From Pseudomonas californiensis (GTDB lineage: Bacteria; Pseudomonadota; Gammaproteobacteria; Pseudomonadales; Pseudomonadaceae): a stretch of 64,000 nt of DNA. The stretch lies in contig NZ_JAGTPK010000009.1 of assembly GCF_021147775.1 (NCBI RefSeq), positions 147,602 to 211,601 of the forward strand, written 5' to 3'. Positions 54,010-63,926 of this stretch are shown one piece after another (position 1 is the stretch's first letter; each line of letters opens with the position of its first letter). The translations under genes and the position numbers were made by a program. The notes below the pieces were generated by a model. That model was given only the letters and a program-made list of their open reading frames with translations. It was not told where the DNA came from and searched no databases.

Positions 54010-55530
54010 ATGTCCATTCAACGTCCCACCCAGGCGGAGCTCGCTGCCACCGGGCACCAACTGGGCCTGCACATCGAAGCGCCATTGCTGGCCGAGTACG
54101 CCGATATCCTCGAAGCGGTCTGGAAAGACTATGACCTTCTTGAGCAACTCGCCGTACCACCAGCAAATATCAGATACCCGCGCACTGAAGGTTATCTGCC
54201 CACCCCGGCCCAAAACCCGTACAACGCCTGGTATGTACGCACCGACCTGCAGGGCGCTGCCGAGGGCAAGCTGAGCGGCAAGCGTCTGGCCATGAAAGAC
54301 AATATCTGTCTGGCAGGCGTGCCCATGATGAATGGCTCCTCGACCCTGCACGGCTACGTCCCTGATATCGACGCGACAGTCGTCAGCCGCGTGCTGGATG
54401 CCGGAGGGTTGATCCTCGGCAAGGCTCACTGCGAGTTTTTCTGTGTGTCCGGCAGCAGCCACACCAATGCAACGGGCGCGGTGCACAACCCACGCAATCC
54501 CGGCCATTCAACTGGCGGTTCGTCATCCGGGTGCGCGGCGCTGATTGCCGCCGGTGAAGTCGATCTGGGCATCGGCACCGACCAGGGCGGCTCGGTGCGC
54601 ATCCCGGCGGCCTATTCCGGTATCTATGGCATAAAGCCCACCCACGGGCTGATCCCCTACACCGGTATCATGCCGATCGAAATGACCCTCGATCATGCCG
54701 GGGTGATGAGCGCCAACGTGGCCGACAACGCCCTGTTGCTGGAAGTGCTGGCAGGTGCCGACGGGCTCGATCCCCGACAGGATCGTCATATGCCGGTGCA
54801 GCCCTATACCCAGGCACTGGGCAAGGGCTTGAAGGGCCTGCGCATTGGTGTGGTCAGCGAAGGGTTCGGTCATGTCAATTCCGAGGCCGATGTCGACGCG
54901 GCAGTACGTCGTGCCGCCGGACTGTTCGCCGAGTGGGGTGCGGTGGTCGAAGAGGTGTCGATCCCGCTCCATGCCCTGGGCCATGCGATCTGGACGCCGA
55001 TTGCCGTGGAAGGTACCACCAAGCTGTTGCAAGGCTACAATTACGGCTCGAACTGGAAGGGTCTTTATGTGGAGAGCCTGATGCGTGCGCAGGACGACTG
55101 GCAACAACAGGCAGACACGTTCCCTCACGACCTTAAAACTTGCCTGCTCGCCGGTGAGTACGCCCATAAACGCTACTCGGGTCAGTATTACGCCAGGGCG
55201 CAGAACGCCGCTCGCCAACTGCGCGCGGCCTACGACGAGCAACTGGCCCGCTTCGATCTGCTGCTGATGCCGACAGTGCCGATGAAAGCCCCCAAACTGC
55301 CCGATGCAGACGCCAGCGCGAGCACCTGGGTCGTCCGCGCCCTGGAGATGAACGCCAATACTGCGCCCTTCGACGTGACCGGACACCCGGCCATATCGAT
55401 CCCTTGTGGGTTGGCGCAGGGGTTACCGGTAGGCCTGATGCTGATCGCCCGCGACTACGACGAAGCTACGCTTTACCAGGCTGCCTATGGCTTCGAACAA
55501 CAGATTGACTGGGAAAGCCTGACGTCATGA
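54010..55530 (+). CDS. Amidase-signature family amidase
   Basis: The 506-residue product hydrolyses amides to acids and ammonia. The Ser-cisSer-Lys triad is visible: Lys96 in LAMKDNICLAG, Ser172 in STGGSSSGC and the nucleophile Ser195 in GTDQGGSVRIPAA. The N-terminal extension and GVPMMNGSSTLHGY resemble the enantioselective amidases of nitrile pathways (Rhodococcus, P. chlororaphis). AAGGA precedes the ATG. It is the metabolic enzyme of the operon, fed by the importer; ATGA couples it to the sensor gene. Confidence 0.93.
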   Translation: MSIQRPTQAELAATGHQLGLHIEAPLLAEYADILEAVWKDYDLLEQLAVPPANIRYPRTEGYLPTPAQNPYNAWYVRTDLQGAAEGKLSGKRLAMKDNICLAGVPMMNGSSTLHGYVPDIDATVVSRVLDAGGLILGKAHCEFFCVSGSSHTNATGAVHNPRNPGHSTGGSSSGCAALIAAGEVDLGIGTDQGGSVRIPAAYSGIYGIKPTHGLIPYTGIMPIEMTLDHAGVMSANVADNALLLEVLAGADGLDPRQDRHMPVQPYTQALGKGLKGLRIGVVSEGFGHVNSEADVDAAVRRAAGLFAEWGAVVEEVSIPLHALGHAIWTPIAVEGTTKLLQGYNYGSNWKGLYVESLMRAQDDWQQQADTFPHDLKTCLLAGEYAHKRYSGQYYARAQNAARQLRAAYDEQLARFDLLLMPTVPMKAPKLPDADASASTWVVRALEMNANTAPFDVTGHPAISIPCGLAQGLPVGLMLIARDYDEATLYQAAYGFEQQIDWESLTS

Positions 55531-56651
55531 AGACCCACGACTACAAAGTCGGCCTGTTGTTTTCGGCCTGCAGCCTGACCGCGGCCTCTGAAACCACCCA
55601 GGCCAATGCCACCCACCTGGCCATTGCCGAGGTCAACGAGGCTGGCGGCGTGAATGGCCGGCCGCTGGTGGCCATCGACGGGCATCCCGGCGCAGACCCA
55701 GCCGACTACCGGGAAAGCGCCTTGCGCCTGTGCGATGAGCATCACGTGCAGGTGCTGTTCGGCACGCACATGTCGAGCACCCGGAAGATGGTGCTGCCGG
55801 TGGTCGAAAGCCGCCGTCGTCTGCTGTTCTACCCAACGTTGTATGAGGGCTTCGAGTATTCGCCGTACTGCTACTACACCGGTTCGGCGCCCAACCAGAA
55901 CTCTTTGCAACTGGCCCGCCACGTACTGCAGACGTATGGCGGACGGGTACTGTTCGTCGGCGGTTCCTACGTCTACCCGTACGAATCGAATCGCATCATG
56001 CGCGAGCTGTTCGAGCAGGCAGGCGGAGAGATTGTCGATGAGATCTACCTGCCCTTCCATGCCACGACCGAAGACTTCGAGCGGGTCATGCAGCGGGTAC
56101 GTGAGACGTCGCCCGATGCGATCTACTCGACCATTGTCGGGAGTGATATTCCGCCGTTGCACCGCGCTTATCGGCAAGCAGGCTTCGACCCGGCCGTCGT
56201 GCCGATTGTCAGCCTGGCCACCAACGAGGTCGACGTGCTTGCCATGAGCGCCGAGGAAGCCGAAGGGCATGTGTCAGCGGCACCGTGGTTTTCGACCCTG
56301 CAAAACCCTGCGAGTCAGGCCTTCGTCAGGCGCTATCGCGAACGTTTTGGTGAACAGGCACCGATCACAGCCGGAGCGGAAGCCGCGTACTTCCAGGTGC
56401 ATCTGTTTGCTGAGGCTGCGCGCCGATCCGCTGATGACTCGGTGCAGGCGCTGCGACATGCCCTTGCCGGGGCTCGCTTCGATGCGCCGCAAGGCCCGGT
56501 ACAAATTGACGCCCAGACCCAGCACACCTGGCTATGGCCGCGTATCGCCCGCCTCGACCATCAGCGCCGGTTTCGGTTAGTGCTGGAGAGTACCGAAGCG
56601 GTGCAGCCCAGTCCCTACATGGTCGATTATCAGATGGACGTGCAGGCATGA
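55527..56651 (+). CDS. AmiC-like amide sensor (cytoplasmic Peripla_BP_5 protein)
   Basis: The 374-residue product has the fold of the amide-binding AmiC of P. aeruginosa and no signal peptide: YKVGLLFSACSLTAASE, AIAEVNEAGGVNGRPLVAID, GTHMSSTRKMVLPVVESRRR, LFYPTLYEGFEYSPYCYYTG. AmiC binds amides and releases AmiR from inhibition. The next gene encodes an AmiR-like protein, so the pair is conserved. The start overlaps the amidase stop. Confidence 0.9.
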   Translation: MKTHDYKVGLLFSACSLTAASETTQANATHLAIAEVNEAGGVNGRPLVAIDGHPGADPADYRESALRLCDEHHVQVLFGTHMSSTRKMVLPVVESRRRLLFYPTLYEGFEYSPYCYYTGSAPNQNSLQLARHVLQTYGGRVLFVGGSYVYPYESNRIMRELFEQAGGEIVDEIYLPFHATTEDFERVMQRVRETSPDAIYSTIVGSDIPPLHRAYRQAGFDPAVVPIVSLATNEVDVLAMSAEEAEGHVSAAPWFSTLQNPASQAFVRRYRERFGEQAPITAGAEAAYFQVHLFAEAARRSADDSVQALRHALAGARFDAPQGPVQIDAQTQHTWLWPRIARLDHQRRFRLVLESTEAVQPSPYMVDYQMDVQA

Positions 56652-56667
56652 AGCGCCGGAGGCCGAT

Positions 56668-57270
56668 ATGACCAGCACCCCTGCTCTGCTGAGGGAACTC
56701 AAAGGCCTGCGCGTGCTGGTCGTTCACCCTCAGGATGGAGAGGCCCACATCGTGCTGGATCAGTTGCAGCGCATCGGCTGCATCGTTGAACAGTGCTGGC
56801 CCGTACCAACAAGGCTGCCTGACGCGGTCGATGTGGTGCTGCTGGCCGTTGAAGTCAGTCAGCGCAGCAACACGCTGGCCTTGATCGCAAGCCTCAATGA
56901 ACAGGCACCGCCGATCATTGCCGTGGTGGGCTACGAGAACCCTTCGATGCTGCAGCTGGTGCTTGAAACCCAACCTGCGGCAATCATCGAGCGCCCGCTG
57001 CGCCCATTCGGCCTGCTGACCCAGTTGTTGATGGCACGCGCGGCCTGGCGGGCACGCATCGACATGCTCGCCGAACTGCGCAAGCTGCAGAGCCGACAAC
57101 CTGCGGTCTCGAAGATCTCGATGGCCAAGGCGCTGCTGATGGCGCGCCATCATCTGGGCGAAAACGACGCCCACCGGCGTCTCCAGCGCGAAGCCATGGC
57201 AAGCCGCACCAGCATGGAAGCCATCGCCCAGCAAATCATTGATGCCGGTTTGCTTGCCGAATCCGACTAG
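56668..57270 (+). CDS. AmiR-like ANTAR transcription antiterminator
   Basis: The 200-residue product has a pseudo-receiver domain (about 10-125; GLRVLVVHPQDGEAHIVLDQ, PPIIAVVGYENPSMLQLVL), a linking coiled coil (ARIDMLAELRKLQSRQ) and a C-terminal ANTAR domain (about 145-195; AKALLMARHHLGENDAHRRL, MASRTSMEAIAQQII). ANTAR proteins bind dual-hairpin leader RNA and prevent termination. GGAGG lies five bases before the ATG. With AmiC it should make the operon inducible by amides. Confidence 0.9.
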   Translation: MTSTPALLRELKGLRVLVVHPQDGEAHIVLDQLQRIGCIVEQCWPVPTRLPDAVDVVLLAVEVSQRSNTLALIASLNEQAPPIIAVVGYENPSMLQLVLETQPAAIIERPLRPFGLLTQLLMARAAWRARIDMLAELRKLQSRQPAVSKISMAKALLMARHHLGENDAHRRLQREAMASRTSMEAIAQQIIDAGLLAESD

Positions 57271-57304
57271 CAGCGCCAATACTCACAAGAATACGAGGTC
57301 AACC

Positions 57305-58456
57305 ATGCAAGGATTTACCTTCAGCAGCACTGCCCATCTGATCTGCGCCACTGGCGCTGCCGCAAGCCTGGCTGAGCATTGCACGGCTCGAGGTGCACGC
57401 AACGTTCTGCTGGTCACCGACGCGGGTATCCTGCGCCATGGCCTGCTCGACAGCGTGCTGCCGGGCTTCGCCAACAGCGGTATCAATCTATCGATTTACA
57501 GCGACGTGCTGGCTGATCCGGCAGAGGACCTGGTGCTCGCGGCAACCGCGCAGGCGCGGGCAATTTCAGCGGACCTGATCGTCGGTTTTGGCGGCGGCAG
57601 CTCCATGGACACAGCAAAACTGGTCGCCTATCTGGCGCATCCCCAACAGCAGCAGGGCCTGAGTGATATTTACGGGGTCAACCAGGCTACCGGCGCAAGA
57701 CTGGCGTTGATTCAAGTACCGACCACCGCTGGCACCGGCTCGGAAGTCACACCTATTTCGATCGTGACCACCGCCACCGGCAAGTCCGGCGTGGTCAGCC
57801 CGCAGTTGCTGCCGGACCTGGCGATTCTCGACGCGCAGTTGACCATTGGCCTGCCCGCAGCGGTGACGGCAGCCACGGGGATCGACGCGATGGTGCATGC
57901 CATCGAGGCCTATACCAGCAAACTCCGTAAAAACCCGCTCTCTGACTTGTTGGCCCGTGAAGCACTCAAGCTGCTGTCTGCCAATCTCGAGCGCGTGGTG
58001 GCAGTACCTGATGACCTTGAGGCACGCCAGGCGATGTTGCTGGGGGCGTGTCTGGCTGGCCAGGCATTTGCCAACGCGCCGGTAGCCGCCGTGCATGCGC
58101 TGGCGTACCCGCTGGGCGTCAGTTTTCATCTGCCCCACGGCCTGTCCAACGCTCTGGTGTTGCAGCAAGTGCTGCGCTTCAACCTGCCTTCTGCTCAGGC
58201 GTTGTATGCCGAACTCGCTCCGCTGGTGCTGGGTGATCGGCTGCAGCCGGGCGATGCGGCTCAACAGTTCATTGATGAGCTGCAACGTCTGCATGTGGCC
58301 ACCGGCCTGCCGCTCAGCCTCAAAGAGGCTGGCGTGACCCGCGAGAGCCTGCCGGAACTTGCCAGCAGCGCCATGCTCCAGCAACGGCTGCTGGTCAACA
58401 ACCCGCGACCTGTGACAGAGGCCGATGCGCTGGCGATCTATACCGCAGCCTTTTAA
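57305..58456 (+). CDS. Iron-containing alcohol dehydrogenase
   Basis: The start at 57305 has GAGG six bases upstream. The 383-residue product is a group III alcohol dehydrogenase: nucleotide-binding VGFGGGSSMDTAKLVAYL, TTAGTGSEVTPISIVT, metal ligands in GIDAMVHAIEAYTS and PLGVSFHLPHGLSNALVL. Substrates range over alcohols, diols and maleylacetate. Its place after amiR suggests that the amide substrate yields an alcohol or aldehyde. Converges with the next gene. Confidence 0.9.
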   Translation: MQGFTFSSTAHLICATGAAASLAEHCTARGARNVLLVTDAGILRHGLLDSVLPGFANSGINLSIYSDVLADPAEDLVLAATAQARAISADLIVGFGGGSSMDTAKLVAYLAHPQQQQGLSDIYGVNQATGARLALIQVPTTAGTGSEVTPISIVTTATGKSGVVSPQLLPDLAILDAQLTIGLPAAVTAATGIDAMVHAIEAYTSKLRKNPLSDLLAREALKLLSANLERVVAVPDDLEARQAMLLGACLAGQAFANAPVAAVHALAYPLGVSFHLPHGLSNALVLQQVLRFNLPSAQALYAELAPLVLGDRLQPGDAAQQFIDELQRLHVATGLPLSLKEAGVTRESLPELASSAMLQQRLLVNNPRPVTEADALAIYTAAF

Positions 58457-58466
58457 GCAGAGGCCT

Positions 58467-59849
58467 TTATCGAGCAGTGTCGAAACGGAACGAAGCACCG
58501 TACGCCGACGCTGGCAAATGGTTCGAACCGTCAGCCCGCAAACGTGACCGAAACGTGCCGCGTTGCGGTTCGGTGCGGTAAAGGCCCCGCTTCTGCAGCT
58601 CAGGAATGATCAGCTCGACGAAGTCTTCAAGGCTGCCGGGGCTGATCAGCGGATTAAGCATGTAGCCAGTGGTGCCCGACACGCGGGCATGCACCTCGAT
58701 GCGCTCAGCAATCTGGTGCGGCGTGCCGACCAGGATAAGGTCGCTGCCCCGGGTGACTTTGGCGAATCGCTGTTTGACGTCACCGGCGGTCAACGGCTTG
58801 CCACTGCCGTCGGGACGCATCACATAGGAGGTCATGCCTTCAGTGTGAGTCGACAGCGCATCACTGTCCGCGTAGCGACTGATATCGATGCCGGTATCGC
58901 CCGCGTAACTCACCAGTTGGGCCTGCAGGTGATAGTTGCTTTGCAGCTCATCGTATTTTCGCTGTGCCTCGATTCCGGTTTTGGCAGTGACAATGCGCAG
59001 TACCGTGAGCGCCTTGACATCTTCAGACTGACGACCACGAGCCTCGGCCTGAGCCCATATCTGCTCAAGTCCCTGGCGTATCTCCAGCGGATCGGATTTG
59101 GCGACAAAGATCAGCTCGGCGTGCTTGGCTGCAAACTCCCTGCCCCGCCCTGACCAGCCTGCCTGAATCAGCAACGGTGTGCGCTGGGGCGAGGGAGACG
59201 TCAGGTGCGGCCCGGCAACTCGGTAATGTTCACCCACGTGATGAATCGGGCGTACACGATCACCTTGTGCATAGAGTTGACGAGCCTTGTCGGCGACCAC
59301 TGCGTCGTCCGCCCAGCTGCCTTCCCAGAGTTTGTAGGCGACATCCAGAAACTCTTCAGCGCGTTCGTAGCGTTCATCGTGCCTGATCATGTTTTCCAGG
59401 CCGAAGTTTCGGGCGGCACTGGAAAGATACGAGGTGACAATGTTCCAGCCGACCCGGCCATTGGTGAGGTGATCCAACGTGCTGAAGCGCCGGGCGTGGG
59501 TGAATGGATGTTCATAGCTGGTCGTGACGGTCACGCCGAACGCCAGGTTTTCCGTCACGGCGGCCAGCGCCGGAATGATCATCAGCGGGTCATTGGCCGG
59601 TGCCTCTACGGCCCATTTCATGGCGGCATCGGCGTTGCCGCCAAACACGTCGTAGAAACCCAACACGTCGCCGAAGAACAACATGTCGAGATGAGCCTGA
59701 TCGGCAATGCGTGCCAGGTTTGACCAATAGCTCAGCGAGTTGATCGAGAGTCGTTCATCGGCCGGGTGCGTCCAGAGGCTGGGTGCGCCTCCACAGCCAA
59801 CACTTGCTTGCTCATACAGGGCAAACCACAGCGGTTTCGGATCGGACAT
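58467..59849 (-). CDS. FMN-dependent monooxygenase, NtaA/SnaA/DszA family
   Basis: The start at 59849 has AGGAAATATC before it. The 460-residue product has the family blocks DMLFFGDVLGFYDVFGGNAD, YEHPFTHARRFSTLDHLTNG, GWNIVTSYLSSAARNFGLEN and SPSQRTPLLIQAGWSGRG. It is a paralogue of the protein at 12694-14133, clearly diverged. Reduced FMN must come from a reductase elsewhere. It converges with the amide operon and may act on the same nutrient group. No sigma-54 site is seen upstream. Confidence 0.88.
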   Translation of the reverse strand: MSDPKPLWFALYEQASVGCGGAPSLWTHPADERLSINSLSYWSNLARIADQAHLDMLFFGDVLGFYDVFGGNADAAMKWAVEAPANDPLMIIPALAAVTENLAFGVTVTTSYEHPFTHARRFSTLDHLTNGRVGWNIVTSYLSSAARNFGLENMIRHDERYERAEEFLDVAYKLWEGSWADDAVVADKARQLYAQGDRVRPIHHVGEHYRVAGPHLTSPSPQRTPLLIQAGWSGRGREFAAKHAELIFVAKSDPLEIRQGLEQIWAQAEARGRQSEDVKALTVLRIVTAKTGIEAQRKYDELQSNYHLQAQLVSYAGDTGIDISRYADSDALSTHTEGMTSYVMRPDGSGKPLTAGDVKQRFAKVTRGSDLILVGTPHQIAERIEVHARVSGTTGYMLNPLISPGSLEDFVELIIPELQKRGLYRTEPQRGTFRSRLRADGSNHLPASAYGASFRFDTAR

Positions 59850-60311
59850 GATATTTCCTGGGGGGCAAGTCATCTGGACGGTGCGCGGCGGCGCAAAGGC
59901 GCCGAGCAACCGGTGGTTGCTGCCAGACCAGGAGATAACAACGCGAGAGGTTTCAGCAGCCGATGTCCTGATCAGGCGAAAAATCCGGGCGGATTAGAAC
60001 GCACTCCAAAAACGCTGTGTACGGGTTTAAAAGCATAAAGGGCTTGATTCGAGCTATATGGCTCGTGGTCAGCCCTGATTGAGCTGCCGCGCTGCACGAA
60101 CCTGCTGCTCCGCCCCATTGATGTGCCAGCCATCATGCTGCGCGGTCCGTTTGATCACCGCTCACATTCGGGATTCGTGACAGACATCACCGTTTCACCC
60201 AGCCGCTGCGATAGTTACCACGTCGCCGCCCGCGTCGAGATACATTGGCCGGCTTTCAACATCCCGCTGACCCACCCCACACGCCTTCGGGCCTTCCAGG
60301 ACATATTGCGC
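59850..60311. other. Intergenic region between divergent genes
   Basis: About 460 bp. The frame of the following gene is open back to a GTG at 60123 but without a ribosome site, so part of this stretch could be coding. I see no other feature. Confidence 0.35.
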
Positions 60312-60848
60312 ATGGCTGCCTCCAACAAGTGGCTGATGTCGTCGGTTGCTTACTACCTTGATTTCTTCACCATTCCCCTGTTTGTGATTCTTGCTCTATG
60401 CATTGCGCCCTTCCATCCCGTTCAGGCCTTCGCAGGGCTGCTGACCTGGTCGTTACTTGAATACGGGGTGCACCGTTTCCTGTTTCACTCGCTGTACCGC
60501 AAGGAGCACTGGACCCATCACGTGGACGTACTGGCCTATATCGGCGTTTCGAGCTGGAAGACCAGTTCGGCCTATGCCGTACTGCTGCTGCTCGCCTGGC
60601 CCACCGGGCTGACCTCGGCGTTCATCGGTCTGGTCGTTGGCTACTTTTGTTACATCAGCGTGCATTTCGTGATGCATCGCCCTCGGCATCCGGCCTTTCG
60701 GTTCATCACCGGGCTGGTCGCCAATCATGACCTGCATCACCGCAAGGGCATCGAGAAGAACTTCGGCGTTTCCTCGCCACTCTGGGATCATGTGTTTCGC
60801 ACCTACTTGCGAGCTGATGCCATTGAAGCCGCTGTCAAACGTGCCTGA
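60312..60848 (+). CDS. Fatty acid hydroxylase/sterol desaturase superfamily protein
   Basis: The start at ATG 60312 (MAASNKW) gives 178 residues with all family motifs; AGGA lies ten bases upstream. The di-iron histidine boxes are HRFLFH, HWTHH, HFVMHRPRH and HDLHHR. Four hydrophobic segments place it in the inner membrane. The family hydroxylates or desaturates fatty acids, sterols or carotenoids; the substrate here is unknown. The frame is open to 60123, so the N terminus may be longer. Confidence 0.82.
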   Translation: MAASNKWLMSSVAYYLDFFTIPLFVILALCIAPFHPVQAFAGLLTWSLLEYGVHRFLFHSLYRKEHWTHHVDVLAYIGVSSWKTSSAYAVLLLLAWPTGLTSAFIGLVVGYFCYISVHFVMHRPRHPAFRFITGLVANHDLHHRKGIEKNFGVSSPLWDHVFRTYLRADAIEAAVKRA

Positions 60849-61063
60849 CTGACCGTCGCTTCACAGCGCAGCGGCACGATGGAGGGCGCCTGGCGCAAAT
60901 CCGCCGCCCACCTCGACTCAACCTCACCAGCCATGCCGAGAGGCAGCGTCAAAAATATTCATAATTGTTAATAAAGAAAAGACTTCACAAGATTGGATCA
61001 TCGGAGGAATATCCGTCCCGCACGCATAACGCCCTGACAATAAAACCAAACAGGATATTCCTC

Positions 61064-62146
61064 ATGCAGCGCTTGATTTCACAGCCCGCCAAAGGGCTGC
61101 TGTTTGTTCTGCTTTCCTTTGCTTCTTGTATCCACGCTGCACCCCTGCCGCCAGCGACTGAGGGCGACTGGGTTGCGCCGGAATTCACCTTTCATACCGG
61201 TGAAAAGTTCGCCAACCTGAAGTTGCACTACACCACCCTGGGTGACCCGAAGAACCCCGCCATTCTCTTTCTGCACGGCACCTATCGGCCCGGCAGTGAC
61301 ATATTGAGCAAGGACTTCGGCGGAGAGCTGTTCGGACCCGGCCAGCCGTTGAGCGCGAGCAAGTACTACATTATTTCGACCGATGGCATTGGCGTAGGCC
61401 AATCGAGCAAACCTTCGGACGGTCTGCGCACAAAATTCCCTGAATACAATTACACCGATATGGTTCAAGCACAGTATCGGCTGGTCACCGAAGGTCTGGG
61501 GGTCAAGCACCTGCGCCTGATCATTGGTAACTCCATGGGCGGCATGCAGACCTGGATGTGGGGGCAGACCTGGCCGCACATGATGGACGCGCTGGTGCCC
61601 ATGGCCTCCCAGCCTACTGCAATGTCCTCGCGCAACTGGATGATGCGACGACTGCTGGTGGAGTCGATCAAACAGGACCCGGCCTGGAACAATGGCAACT
61701 ACACCAGCCAACCGCCTTCTCTACGCCTGGCCAACGCAATGTTCAGTATCGGCACCAGCGGCGGCGCGCTGGCCTATCAGGCGATTGCTCCGACGCGTGC
61801 GCTGGCCGACAGGTTTGTGGATGAGCGGCTCAACACCCCGCAGACTTCGGACGCCAATGACTTCATTTACCAATGGCAGTCATCAGCCGACTACGACGCA
61901 TCGCAAGATTTGAGCAGGATTCAGGCGCCGGTATTGGCCATCAACTCGGCAGATGATGAACGCAACCCTCCCGAAACGGGGCTGTTGGAGGCCTCGTTGC
62001 GCGAGGTCAAGAACGCGAAATTGCTGTTGATCCCTGCCAGCCCCGACACACGCGGCCACGGCACCACCAGCATGGCAAAGTTTTACAGCAAGGAGCTGGA
62101 GCAGTTCATGCAGAAGACCGAAAAGGGTCGCGTGGCGGGCAACTGA
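61064..62146 (+). CDS. Exported alpha/beta hydrolase, MetX (homoserine acetyltransferase)-like
   Basis: The start at 61064 has AGGA eight bases upstream. The 360-residue product has a Sec signal (LLFVLLSFASCIHAAP) and the alpha/beta hydrolase fold with the MetX-like core: LHYTTLGDPKNPAILFLHGT, the nucleophile elbow GNSMGGMQTWMWG, an acid in INSADDERNPPE and a C-terminal His in DTRGHGTTS. True MetX acts in the cytoplasm, so this exported member is probably a hydrolase with another substrate. Confidence 0.85.
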   Translation: MQRLISQPAKGLLFVLLSFASCIHAAPLPPATEGDWVAPEFTFHTGEKFANLKLHYTTLGDPKNPAILFLHGTYRPGSDILSKDFGGELFGPGQPLSASKYYIISTDGIGVGQSSKPSDGLRTKFPEYNYTDMVQAQYRLVTEGLGVKHLRLIIGNSMGGMQTWMWGQTWPHMMDALVPMASQPTAMSSRNWMMRRLLVESIKQDPAWNNGNYTSQPPSLRLANAMFSIGTSGGALAYQAIAPTRALADRFVDERLNTPQTSDANDFIYQWQSSADYDASQDLSRIQAPVLAINSADDERNPPETGLLEASLREVKNAKLLLIPASPDTRGHGTTSMAKFYSKELEQFMQKTEKGRVAGN

Positions 62147-62154
62147 CGACGCAA

Positions 62155-62184
62155 GGATGCAGGGGGCGCTGCCTCCTGCATTCC
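62155..62184. terminator. Hairpin between convergent genes
   Basis: ATGCAGG pairs with CCTGCAT, with further GC pairing inside, 9 bp after the hydrolase stop. No T tract follows. A second palindrome CGTTGCGCAACG lies at about 62191-62202, followed by TTTTT a few bases on. Confidence 0.45.
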
Positions 62185-62239
62185 GGCTTCCGTTGCGCAA
62201 CGCTCGCTTTTTGCCAACCCGGTCTGACAGACGAACGCC

Positions 62240-63595
62240 TCAAACCGTCGAAAAAATACCGTAAGCCGCCGCAAACATATTGCCAGGATCATAGGTGTTC
62301 TTGATCACCTTCAACCTGTCCAGATTGTCGCGGTAGAACAACCGCGCACGGGGTGCGCATTCAAGATCAAGGACGGCAGGATAACCGCCGTAAACGCTCG
62401 AAGGCTTGATCTGTTGCCTGGCTTTCATTATCCATTCGTGACCCTGCTCAGCCGCATCGGCGTCCTCAGGATCCCAACTGGCCACGATCTGCATATTGTA
62501 GTGATTGCGCCTTAGAGGAAACGCTGTTGCATGTACATCCACATCAGCGGCGAGTCCATGAAAATCATGAAGCATGATGCAATAGCGCGGTGACGGCGCA
62601 TCACGAGCCAACTGAATGATTGCATTGATGACCTCTGTTTCAAGCCTGGAAATATTGTACGCATCCATCCTGTAACCGCGTCCAGGCGGCCAGAGTGCAT
62701 CGCCACTTTCATCGAATATCTGCTTGTACTCCATCCAGGCCTTTTTTATCACTTTCACCTCAGGCAGCTTCTCGATGCGCATTGAATAGCTGGCGCCGCG
62801 TTCCTCGTCATCTGCCCACAATAATTCAAGCAATAGCCCGAAGCCTGACTCTGGAACATCGGTGATTGACGAGAAGATGCTCAGATCGCTGCCCGCTTCA
62901 TCCAGAATTTTTTGCACCTCGTGCAACGCAGCCCGGGCGCACTCAAGCGGGACGAAGAACACGCCGCTGAGAACCTTGACGACAGGGAATATTTCAAACT
63001 GCATGGCCGTTACCACGCCAAAATTTTTCCCGGCGCCGCGCAATGCCCAGAACAGATCAGCATGGTGTTGCTGGCTGGCGATCACTTTCGAACCGTCCGC
63101 CAGAACAACCTCTGCTTCCCGCAACGCGTCTGCAGCCAGACCGTACCGATAGTTGAGCTTTCCATAACCGCCTCCCAGGGCGAGTCCGGCAACACCTACC
63201 TTGGTGTGGACCCCTGCCACAAATGCTGAGCCTGATGGAAGACCGCCTAGTGCGTCTTTGACAAGCGCTCCGCCCCCTACGTTGAGTCGGTTGGGCTCCG
63301 TGCCTGCTTCCACGCTATTCATCTTGCGCAGATCCAGCGTCATGCCGTTAGGGCTGATGGCTCTGCCGACCCAGTCATGGCCGCCACCAAGTACCGAAAC
63401 CTTCAATTCAGCGGCCTTGGCGATTCTCACAGCAGCCTGCACATCCTCGCAGGATGCGCATTCAACCAGCACTGCAGTGCTTGCGCGGGCGCTGCCGTTC
63501 CATAGTCCCCGATGCAGATGCTGCTCGGCCGAGTCGCCCAATTGATATTTTCCCGCCAAGTGCAACTCGAGGTCATCCAGTAGGGATGGGAGCAT
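62240..63595 (-). CDS. FAD-linked oxidoreductase, berberine-bridge-enzyme type
   Basis: The start at 63595 (MLPSLL) has GAGGG upstream; the longer frame begins with TTG. The 451-residue product has a PCMH FAD domain: VLVECASCEDVQAAVRIAKA, VLGGGHDWVGRA with His for covalent FAD, GVAGLALGGGYGKLNYRYGL and FWALRGAGKNFGVVTAMQFE, and a BBE tail YRDNLDRLKVIKNTYDPGNM. These enzymes oxidise sugars, alkaloids or phenolics with O2. Confidence 0.9.
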   Translation of the reverse strand: MLPSLLDDLELHLAGKYQLGDSAEQHLHRGLWNGSARASTAVLVECASCEDVQAAVRIAKAAELKVSVLGGGHDWVGRAISPNGMTLDLRKMNSVEAGTEPNRLNVGGGALVKDALGGLPSGSAFVAGVHTKVGVAGLALGGGYGKLNYRYGLAADALREAEVVLADGSKVIASQQHHADLFWALRGAGKNFGVVTAMQFEIFPVVKVLSGVFFVPLECARAALHEVQKILDEAGSDLSIFSSITDVPESGFGLLLELLWADDEERGASYSMRIEKLPEVKVIKKAWMEYKQIFDESGDALWPPGRGYRMDAYNISRLETEVINAIIQLARDAPSPRYCIMLHDFHGLAADVDVHATAFPLRRNHYNMQIVASWDPEDADAAEQGHEWIMKARQQIKPSSVYGGYPAVLDLECAPRARLFYRDNLDRLKVIKNTYDPGNMFAAAYGIFSTV

Positions 63596-63754
63596 GAAGT
63601 ATTCCCTCGTCAAATAGTGACTTATGGTGGTGTGAACGCCCGTGTCATCGAATGTTCAACACCACTTCGGCATCGTCTCTGGCGCAATGCCCATAAATCC
63701 TGTGCGGCCAGGCGTTAGCATATGATCATGCAAGCATGTTGGGGATTCCATGAC

Positions 63755-63858
63755 CATCCGGACACCCATTCCACCGACATCCGGACACTGATTCCACGCT
63801 GATCCGGACACTCATTCCACAAGCATCCGGACACCGATTCCACGGCCATCCGGACACT
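63755..63858. repeat. Iterated terminal repeats of the IS21-type element
   Basis: The unit ATCCGGACAC-(2 nt)-ATTCCAC is repeated at about 23-base spacing: near 63755, 63779, 63802, 63825 and a partial copy near 63848. These are expected IstA-binding sites. Confidence 0.85.
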
Positions 63859-63926
63859 TTCAGGCAGGCAGCAACGCGGGACTATTCACTACTATCGACC
63901 TCTTTTTTCGAAGCGAAGAGGTCGTC

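Noticed and set aside
63755..63858. CRISPR array
   Set aside because: The repeats are almost contiguous, with no spacers of constant length and no cas genes; they are IS21 end repeats.
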